In this document: positions 37,451 through 44,674 of the stretch, in pieces
Position numbering within the stretch: the first letter of the stretch is position 1
Layout of the letters: every line of letters begins with the position of its first letter
Position numbers and translations under genes: made by a program
The notes under the pieces: model-generated
Told to the model about the DNA's origin: nothing
Database searches by the model: none
The model's input: the letters and a program-made list of their open reading frames with translations, nothing else
From: Prorocentrum cordatum
Taxonomy: Eukaryota; Sar; Dinophyceae; Prorocentrales; Prorocentraceae
Assembly (NCBI GenBank): GCA_963575745.1
Contig: CAUYUJ010021032.1
Span: 101,286 to 145,959, forward strand
Reading direction: 5' to 3'
DNA length: 44,674 nucleotides

Positions 37451-37482
37451 GGATTTTCACCACAAGCGTGCGCGCGCTCTCT

Positions 37483-37703
37483 TGCGTCGTCGTCGTCGTC
37501 GTCGCCGTCCTCCCTCCTCCCGCGTCGTCGTCGTCGTCGCCTACGTCGTCCTCTGTCTTTCCTCGTGTTCGTCGTCGTCGTCCTCTTCGGCGTCGTGGTC
37601 GTTTCCATCGTCATTGTCGCCGTGGTCGTCCTTCCTCCTCCCTCGTCGTCGTCGTCGTCCGTCGTCGGCGTCTCGTCGTCGTCCCTCCTATTTCGTTGCC
37701 GTT

Positions 37704-37736
<33 letters not shown>

Positions 37737-38200
37737 TTCCCTCCTCCCTCGTCGTTGTCGTCGTCGGCGTCGCCGTCCTTCCTCCTTCTTCGTCGTTCGC
37801 GTCGTCGCCGTCCTCCCTCCTCTCTCGTCGTTGTCGTCGTTGTCGTCGTTGTCGTCATTGTCGCCGTCGTCGTCCTCCCTCCTCCCTCGTCGTCGTCTTC
37901 GTTGGCGACGTCGTCGTCGTCTTCGTCGTCGTCGTTGACGTTGGCATCGTCGTCGTCTTCGTCGTCGTCGACGTCGGCGTCGTCGTCGTCGCCGCCGTCG
38001 TCGTCGTCGTCGTCGGTGTCGTCGTTGTCGTCGTCGTCGTCGTCGGCGTCCTCATCGTCGTCGTCGTTGTCATCGTCGTCGTCGGCGTCGGCGTCGTCGT
38101 CGTCGTCGTCGGTGTCGTCGTCGTCGTCGTCGTTGTCGGCGTCGTCGAAGTCGTTGGAGACGTCGTCGGTGTGTCGTCGTCGGTGTCGTCGGCGGCGTGA
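37483..38200. repeat. (GTC)n / (CGT)n array, ~700 bp
   Basis: CGTCGT runs interspersed with CCTCCCTCCTCCCTCGTCGTC blocks spaced irregularly. All long frames over it are simple-sequence artefacts. Confidence 0.95.
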
Positions 38201-38559
38201 TCAACATCTGCGCGCGCACTGGCCGCGCCGTCGTCGTTGCCAACATCGTCAACAACATCGCTGCGATCATCATCGTGTCTACCGTTGTCGACGTTGCCAT
38301 GATACCGCTCCGCCCAAGTCGCCGACTCGCAGTGAAGTGCCAGCTGGGATGTGCCCAGCAGTCAGCGCCACCGAGGCCGCGTCGGTCGCGCCAAACTAGC
38401 TTCCCGCTGCGCGCGCGCTTGGGCTGGCGCGGCTGCAGAGATGGGCTAGCGAACTCCAAACATTCATCGCAATCGTCACCACATGGGTTTTGCAAGCCAA
38501 GTTGCGGGTGGGTGGGTGGGATGATTGCAAGAGCGTGGGATGTGTCAGCCCGTTTGTTA
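38201..38559. other. no feature recognised
   Basis: Non-repetitive transition between the (GTC)n array and the 14-bp minisatellite. No gene is supported. Confidence 0.4.
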
Positions 38560-39175
38560 AAATCACTTGCACCATATAGAACGCACCACATATTTGCACA
38601 GCACATGGAATGCATAACATATATTGTACGACGCCGGTTGCACCAGGCATGTGGCCCCACATTAATTGCACACCATATGGTTCGCGTCACATGGATCGCA
38701 CCAGATACATTGCACCACACAGAGTGCATTACATATTTTGCACCACGTACATAGCAACACATAGACTGTACACCATATATGAAACCGCCTAGATCGTGGC
38801 ACATGTGTTGCAACACAGACTTTGCACCACATCTACTGCACAACCTGGCCCAGATTGCACCACACATGCTGCACTACATGCCTTGCACCATCTAGATCGC
38901 CGCACTCATATCGCAAGACCTATATTGCTCCCCATAAGTTGCCGAACATATATTGCGCACCATATTTTGCACCACGTGGATTGCACCACGCGTAGCCCAC
39001 TACATGTATGTAAGTGTGTGTACGATATACGTATGTTGAACCATGTGTATACATGTTTGTGCACACATGTGTATGTATATAGATGCGTTTACTGTACATA
39101 CCATATTGCACCATGCCTACCGCACCACATAGATTACATGCATCGGTTGTACCACACCTATTGTTCGAAGCGCGC
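38560..39175 (+). repeat. 14-bp minisatellite (TGCACCACATAGAT)n, ~40 degenerate units
   Basis: Units such as TGCACCACGTACAT, TGCAACACAGACTT and TGCACCACATCTAC follow with a 14-bp period, blurred around 38,998-39,100. Confidence 0.88.
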
Positions 39176-40157
39176 TGTGCGGGGTCCACGTTGGCTAACA
39201 GTTATACTGTTATTTTAGACATTTCCTCATAGTGTCCAGTATAGGTTCCAGCCTGCGTGCGCTCAAACATCTCCGTGTGTGCACGGATACATGATGTACA
39301 CACATGAACATAAGTTTGCATGCATCAGCCACCGTTCAGCGAGGCACGGGTTGGAGTGTCCTTAGGTCCATTGAGTTCTCCGCCCCGGGTCCTGAGGGTT
39401 GAGGATGTAGGGCCCCCAGCCCCAAGTGCACAGGTTTTCTGGGGCGTGGCGTGGCGCGGCCTCTCGCGGATTGCCCCTTCTCCTTCTTCTCCTCCTCGTT
39501 CGCCTCCTCCTCCCCCAGGAGCAGGCCAAGAGGGTTCCACGAGTCTTCCTAGAGGATCCGCCGGGGCCCCCAGACGGCCCAGGAGCGCTCCAGTCATCTT
39601 GGTCATCTTGCAGCGTTCTTGTACACTGTCGGGCATGGACATTTGCGCCCGTGGCGGGCGTGGGCACCAGTCATGGGCACCACGGCGGGCACGGGCGCCA
39701 GTGCCCCGGCTACCAGTGCCAATGCCCGCCGTCTCGGGGCCTCCGCCGAGAGCTGCGGCTGCCGAAGGGTGCCGTTGTCCTTCAGGCAGGCCGGGAGGCG
39801 CCAGTTTAGACGCCTGCTGGGGGAGGGGGAGGGGGGAGGAATCATTGCGACACCATGAGGTAAGAAAGGCGTTTTGCTCGTTAGCCTCGCCCGATGAGGT
39901 GTTTTGTCAGAGGTGTTAGAGCACCCGTGTACACGCATGAGCCTGGAACATCAGAGGCTACGGAACAGATGGCGGCAACCATCCCTCTTCGGGAACCAGT
40001 CGTTTTTCGCCTGAGCGGGTTTTCTCTTAAACATTTGCGAGAATCGGAGGTTCCATTTGAGACGCGGCTTGCTCCTCACCTACATTCTGCATTGCTTTCG
40101 TTGTTGGTTCACGAGTTGTCCGTTTCACGTCATGCTCGCAACCCTTTACCCTAGACA
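39176..40157. other. no convincing gene; weak ORF next to LINE 2
   Basis: 39,655-39,725 has a short GGGCACCAGT/CGGGCGCCAGTG repeat. A frame at 39,894-40,154 (86 codons) reads fairly naturally (FRLSGFSLKHLRESEVPFET) and ends three bases before the LINE frame at 40,158, in phase with it; it may be upstream element or host sequence. Confidence 0.35.
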
Positions 40158-41340
40158 GTGCAGGATGGGGTCGAGAAGGGACCTGCCATGGGAGAAGACC
40201 CAACACGGGGGGAGGAGGATTTGAATCTAGATCCAGGGGAGGAAGTGTGGGCTGCGGTTGTTTCGTGTCATGCGGATGTTGGGCAGGCCATCAAGCAGTT
40301 CCTTGGGCAGCACGGCGGCCCCTCAACCGACACGAGGACCTCAGTCAACCTCGGAGTAGACGACGGTGCTGGACAGGCTCGTCGCACAGGAGGTCGAGGT
40401 AAGAAGGCCAAGAGCATAATGCAACATTTTCGGATTCGGTGTAAGCGCGTTCGTAAAACTCGTCAAGCTCTCGGCCGTCATACCCGCAAGATTTTTGTTT
40501 CAGGACCGCTGGCATCTGTGAGCTACGGCTCCGAAGTATATGGTGTATCTGATTATGAATTGGGTCCGCTTCGAGCTGGGTTCGGGAAATCTGTCAAACC
40601 GTCCGCGGGATCCAGGTCTCTTACGTCCCTTTGTATCCTGGAAGCGGGCCTTGTTTACCATGCTGAAATTTCGCCGATTGCCAGATACTCCAAGGAGCTG
40701 TGGGGCGCCCAGGTTCAGCAGACTCCATTCGCATTAGGTTTCGCAGTACTTAGAGACGCCTGGCAGCAGACATGGTCCAGACCACCGTTTTCATGGCGGC
40801 AAGTTCGTGGGCCGATCGGCGCCATGTATTTTTCTCTCGGCTGCATAGGTTGGACCATGCCCAACTACGCGCAGGTGGTGAGCGATCTAGGTGTGCCCTA
40901 CTCCCTCACTACCTCGTCCCCCAAGCTGATCAAGAATCTGTTGCGTGAGGGCGTGGTCCGACAACTGTGCCGTCTTTCGGGCGAGAAGCTCGGGCTCGGC
41001 GCCAGATTGTGTTATGATTCTGTGATCCTCGACCTCAGCAGCTCCAAGTTTACGCCGTTTGAGAAGGGCTCGGTAAGAGCTAATGTATGCGGGGCCTGCT
41101 GGACCAAGGAGAGAGCCGTCCAGTGTGGGTACCAACTCCAGGACACGTGTTGTGCTTTGTGCCAGGGGCCGTCGGATTCGATATGTCATCGGTTTTGGGT
41201 TTGTCCTGATCCAGAGGTCGCGGAGCTCAGACAGGAGATTGTAGACAGGACTGTGTTGGAGGCTGCCCAACAGCTTGACCCCGCGTCGTGCTCCATGGAG
41301 GACCGGCTTCTCTTCGCCAAGGGCCTTCTTCCCCCACCCA
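40158..41340 (+). pseudogene. LINE pol fragment: RT thumb and zinc knuckle
   Basis: In the frame from ATG 40158, homology-like sequence starts near residue 60 (NLGVDDGAGQ). It continues through a basic segment (residues 76-112) and a typical post-RT stretch (GPLASVSYGSEVYGVSDYEL, residues 117-136), then helical sequence to a knuckle: C311-x2-C314, then C332-x2-C335-x8-H344-x4-C349 (ICHRFWVCP). The frame continues to 41,489, but after about 41,335 the translation turns Pro/Arg-rich, so the true frame shifts there towards RNase H. The upstream RT palm is missing. The ATG is only where the frame opens, not a demonstrated start. Confidence 0.75.
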
Positions 41341-41379
41341 GGCGATGTCCACCCACGCCCCGTCCAGGAGGTCGCCCCC

Positions 41380-41887
41380 CACGGTCTTCGCCTGGGAGGG
41401 CGACCCGGAGCACCCCGACGAGCAGCTGTTTTCTGGAGGTTCGGTATTCATGGATGGGTCCTGTGAGAAGCACGAAGTTAAGGAATTAAGCAGGGCAGGA
41501 TGGGGCTTAGCGGTTGATGATTCTCGGCAGGTTTTGAAGCTCCGAATGTGGTCTCCCCTATGGGATCGTTTCCCCCGGACCCCACAGGTGGGTGAATTCG
41601 GGGCTTTAGCGTACTCGTGCTTCTGCCTCACGGACCCTGCCTTAGGGTTCTCGGATTGTCTAAATGTTTGTAAGGCCTTTAAGCTCGACCGTTTTAAGAA
41701 GCTGTCGTACGAAAGGCCTTACGCGGGCCTCATGATAAATGCCCTGGGGTCCCGTTTTTCTGACGTGTTGAAGGTTAAGGCCCATGTGGCCGACTCGGAG
41801 GGCCTTTCCCCCGAAGGGCGATCCTTTAAGATTGGCAACGACGAGGCTGATCGCTCAGCCAAGCTTGGGGCCGCGGCGCACCCCTAG
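41380..41887 (+). CDS. RNase H domain of the truncated LINE
   Basis: In the frame 41,288-41,887, the domain begins around residue 33. All expected catalytic residues are present: D56 (SVFMDGSC), E103 (VGEFGALAY), D123 (GFSDCLNV), H166 (LKVKAHVADS) and D188 (IGNDEADRSA). The domain follows the RT-derived region, the usual LINE order, one or two frameshifts away (between about 41,335 and 41,400). It ends at TAG 41,885-41,887. Although the domain itself looks intact, the element is a fragment. Confidence 0.82.
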
Positions 41888-42379
41888 CCTTCTCCTTTCA
41901 CAAGCCGACAAGCTGCTGTGGCAGCTGAAGGTCTCCCGCATGGTCTCACGCCTGGCCGCCAAAGTGCTCGCTTCATGGCCGCGTATGGACCTTTCAGATG
42001 TTCCATGTATTGCACCTCCCCGCCCCCCCCCGTGCACATTTGGGTGTGGGTCAAAACGTTTTGGAGGTGCAATCGGTGTCTTAGATTTCGTCGGCAAGCA
42101 GCACGCCCCGCGGACGAGGGCTGTGCTGGTGATTTGCCCCCAATTGCCCGTTCTGTCGTAGATCGAGGCCACTCCTGTCTTGCTCTGGAGTGCGCGAACG
42201 ATCACATTCTGATTGTTTGCGCCCGCTGCAAAGCGTGTTCGACCCTCGGCCAATTCAAGCAGCTCCGCAATGAGTGCACACGCCCATTCGCCAAAGCGGC
42301 GGACTGTTGGTCCAGGGCCAAGCGGGGCTGGCACCCGAAAGAGAAACTTCGGGTGGAAACGGCCCCCATCAGAGAGTGA
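41888..42379 (+). pseudogene. Cys/His tail of the truncated LINE, frameshifted
   Basis: Just after RNase H the best translation is in a neighbouring frame (LLLSQADKLLWQLKVSRMVS, about 41,895-41,990). It then returns to the RNase H frame for HIWVWVKTFWRCNRCLRF, GHSCLALECANDHILIVCAR and CKAC...C, ending TGA at 42,377-42,379. The H-x-W...C-x2-C and GH...H-x4-C-x2-C pattern is what I expect at the end of dinoflagellate LINE pols. At least two indels and one stop break it. The C-run at about 42,022-42,030 is a likely slip site. Confidence 0.6.
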
Positions 42380-42599
42380 CGCTGGCGGGGCAGGACGTTC
42401 GTCAAAAGTCCTCCTCCTGTTCCTTCGAGCCTTTTCTCCTTCTCCCTCCCATGCTGACCCTCCGTCCCCATCTTCCTCCTCGCCGTCCCTCTCCCTTTGT
42501 TCTGATGACGACGAGTACGATTCGGGGTGATGGATGGCAAGGGCGAGGGGGAATAATAAGAACAAGGGAAAGAAAACGGCGATGATGGGTGGGCGTTGG

Positions 42600-42760
42600 G
42601 GAGAGGAGGAGGGAGGAGGAGGAGGAGGAGGAGGAGGAGGAGGAGGAGGAGGAGGAGGAGGAGGAGGAGGAGGAGGAGGAGGAGCAGGAATCAGAGGGGA
42701 GAGGACGAGGACGAGGAGAGGACGGAGGAGGGAGGAAGGGAGGGGAGGGGAGCATGCATT
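42600..42760. repeat. (GGA)n microsatellite
   Basis: A pure GGA run at about 42,612-42,685 followed by GGACGAGGACGAGGAG variants. Confidence 0.95.
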
Positions 42761-42984
42761 GGTGCTGACGCGGCGTCGGACGCGGGAGGAGGCTTGGGAG
42801 TCGGCTGCCCGCGGCCTGCCGAGGCCCCGTCGTCCCCTTGCTGCTTGCTGGTGCGTCCGCTGCGAATGTCAGTGCTGCCCCTATACCCCCACCCCCCCGC
42901 AACATCCCCGCCTCCAAATGTGCACCCCGTCCCTCTGATCGCCAGCGATCCCACACCCCTCTTTACCCGGCTTGCTGGCACACG

Positions 42985-43204
42985 GGCCCTCCCTTTTCCC
43001 ACAACTGGGAACTGCCTCGTTGGGAGACGAGCGTTTGAAGACCCTGAAGCGTGGCAGTAGAACATGTTCGGGACCCCGACGCCACGAATCAACATGATTG
43101 TTTCGCCTTGACGATGCGGAACCACGGCGGGACAGCACTCCTGGAATTTCAGCACCGCGAATCAACGTAATTGTTGCGCCCTCAGAGTCCGGAGTTTCCC
43201 CAAA
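42985..43204 (+). repeat. third, diverged copy of the direct-repeat head segment
   Basis: GGGAACTGCCTCGTTGGGAG, CACGAATCAACATGATTGT, CACCGCGAATCAACGTAATT and GTTTCTGGCACGTTG match, in order, the segment of the large direct repeat at about 31,060-31,280. As in the other two copies a GGA tract lies upstream and 83-bp units follow. Confidence 0.82.
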
Positions 43205-43400
43205 ACATAGTTTCTGGCACGTTGCCCCTGGAAATCAGTGAAACTCTTGCACATTTGCACAACAAGTGCGCGCATCGCTCAGGCGAGAGCCACATTTTGA
43301 AAAGGTGCCGCCCTCAATTCGCGAAGCTCTTACAACTTTCCCCATAAAAAACACGAATGTGCGCGGCGCTGAGGCGAGAGCCACATTGACTCCTCCCTGT
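43205..43400 (+). repeat. 83-bp repeat units, plus orientation
   Basis: GCTCAGGCGAGAGCCACATT and CTGAGGCGAGAGCCACATT anchors with CCGCCCTCAATTCGCGAAGC between. About two units. Confidence 0.85.
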
Positions 43401-43489
43401 CGCACCCCGAGACCGGTCGAAATGGTGGGCCAGGCATTTCGCTTGAGACTGCCTCACCATGTATAGCCTTGAAGCTGTAAAGTTCACAA

Positions 43490-43800
43490 TTCCACAGATG
43501 AACGGCGAGAGGCTTTAAACATGTGGCTGTCGCCTTGGCGCCGTGCACATTCGTGTTAAGAAGTTGAAGGAGCTTCGCTGGTTTAGTGCGGGTCGTTTTC
43601 AAAATGTGGCTTTCGCTCTAGCGTATTCGTTTTCACGCACTAGCAGGAGCCTCACATGTTGCAGGCGGGTGTTTTCCAACATGTGGCTCTCGCCTTAGCG
43701 CCGCGCACATCTGTTGCAAAGCATTGCAAAAACTTCACGGATTGAGGGCGGGTGGTTTTCAAAATGTGGCTCTCGCTTTAGCGCCGCACACATTCAATTA
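43490..43800 (-). repeat. 83-bp repeat units, minus orientation
   Basis: TTTCAAAATGTGGCT and CTCGCCTTAGCGCCGCGCAC occur about 85 bp apart in three to four units. This is the reverse complement of the units at 43,205-43,400. Confidence 0.85.
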
Positions 43801-43987
43801 CCCTGTGACGTACCCGACCCTTTCTATACAAGTGGCGATTCTACTCAGGACCACGCAGTGCTGACTTGCATTCTGAAGGACCCGCAGTGCGCAAGAAGAG
43901 CACCCATCAGTGATTTCAGAAGACTGCAGCGAGAAGAGGAACGGCAACTATACAAAATGGAAGCACAGGGGCGTTGAAAGAAACGCG

Positions 43988-44674
43988 TATGACGTACCTC
44001 CGAATGATCCACGTGGGACGTACCTCCGCTGGGCCTCCCAGGAACCCACGAAAGTGGAGACAGTTGCGCAGATCACAAGCCCCCCAGGGGGCGGCGAGGT
44101 CCCGAGGTGATCCGAATGAGACCCACCTGGGCTGGGCCTCCCAGGAGCCCACGAAAGCGGCAACAGTTGCGAAAATCGCAAGCCCCCCAGGGGCGGCGAG
44201 GTCCCGAGGTGATTCGCGTGGGACCCACCTCCGCTGGGCCTCCCAGGAGCCCACGACAGTGGCGACAGCTGCGCAGATCGCAAGCCCCCCATGGGGGCGG
44301 CGAGGTCCCGAGGTGATCCAAATGAGACCCACCTGGGCTGGGCCTCCCAGGAGCCCACGACAGTGGCAACAGTTGCGAAAATCGCAAGCCCCCCAGGGCG
44401 CTGCGAGCTACCGAGGTGATCCGCGTGGGACCCACCTCCGCTGGGCCTCCCAGGAACCCACGACAGTGGCAACAGTTGCACAGATCGCAAGCCCCCCAGG
44501 GCGCTGCGAGCTACCGAGGTGATCCGCGTGGGACCCACCTCCGATGGGCCTCCCAGGAGCCCACGAAAGTGGCGACAGTTGCGCAGATCGCAAGCCCCCC
44601 AGGGGGCGGCGAGCTACCGAGGTGATCCGCGTGGGACCCACCTCCGCTGGGCTTCCCAGGAGCCCACGAAAGTG
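43988..44674 (-). repeat. ~102-bp tandem array, inverted relative to the window start
   Basis: Six to seven well-preserved units (GGCGACAGTTGCGCAGATCG spaced 101-108 bp), running off the window end. Reverse-complemented, the unit reads CTGCGCAACTGTCGCCACTT with CCCAGCGGAGGTGGGTCC, homologous to the 470-1990 array. Units here are far more alike than in that array. Confidence 0.92.

Larger units (their letters stand above)
40158..42530 (+). mobile_element. 5'-truncated LINE, post-RT part only
   Basis: It contains, in order, the RT thumb/post-RT region, a CCHC-type knuckle, RNase H, and a Cys/His tail, i.e. the C-terminal third of a LINE pol in the conventional order. RT palm, endonuclease and ORF1 are absent upstream, as expected from incomplete target-primed reverse transcription. 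It is unrelated in detail to the 20.8-30.4 kb element: domain order and finger types differ. The 3' end is uncertain; no A-tail or target duplication is seen. Confidence 0.8.

Noticed and set aside
37483-38200. Long plus-strand frames rich in Ser/Val/Arg as coding sequence
   Set aside because: They derive entirely from GTC/CGT simple repeats in three frames at once.
42500-42530. CTGATGA resembling a hammerhead ribozyme core
   Set aside because: No GAAA after a stem II and no cleavage-site stem could be found around it.

Overview
The window looks like nuclear DNA of a dinoflagellate. It is GC-rich and gene-poor, and it is packed with simple triplet repeats (GGA, GTC, CGA) and many minisatellite families. 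It also carries remnants of two LINE-type retrotransposons whose proteins resemble the divergent LINEs of Symbiodiniaceae and related genera. No bacterial operon, rRNA, convincing tRNA or CRISPR is visible. The species cannot be fixed by reading; a large, high-GC dinoflagellate genome is an inference.

Layout: 0.5-3.5 kb holds a ~100-bp tandem repeat array and two 18-bp minisatellites in opposite orientation. 3.5-9.5 kb holds segmental repeat blocks (a ~550-bp unit in three copies and a ~200-bp family). 9.5-16.8 kb is GC-rich DNA with long purine/pyrimidine triplet tracts and a few exon-like islands. 17-19 kb has 10-bp, ~43-bp and ~52-bp minisatellites. 19.5-32.3 kb is the most informative part. 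A degraded ~9.5-kb LINE-like element lies between two near-identical direct repeats of ~1.3-1.5 kb. It reads, in order: coiled-coil ORF1-like pieces, RNase H, endonuclease, an 11-bp minisatellite, a reverse transcriptase with its palm core deleted, and a zinc-finger ORF with an extra unknown C-terminal region. A 201-bp transposon with 19-bp terminal inverted repeats and an exact 8-bp target duplication sits just downstream (32,481-32,681). 33-36.5 kb holds exon-like islands beside GGA tracts and a group of strong hairpins. 37-39.2 kb is again minisatellite and (GTC)n. 40.2-42.4 kb is a second LINE, 5'-truncated, with the conventional thumb-knuckle-RNase H-zinc finger order. 43-44.7 kb repeats the 83-bp and ~100-bp families, the latter now on the minus strand.

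The first LINE places RNase H before the endonuclease and reverse transcriptase, the reverse of the usual LINE order. Both elements are broken by frameshifts or stops and neither copy should be autonomous. Several minisatellite families appear as head-to-head or tail-to-tail inverted pairs, a recurring structural theme here. Candidate host coding islands are short and low-confidence and need transcript support.
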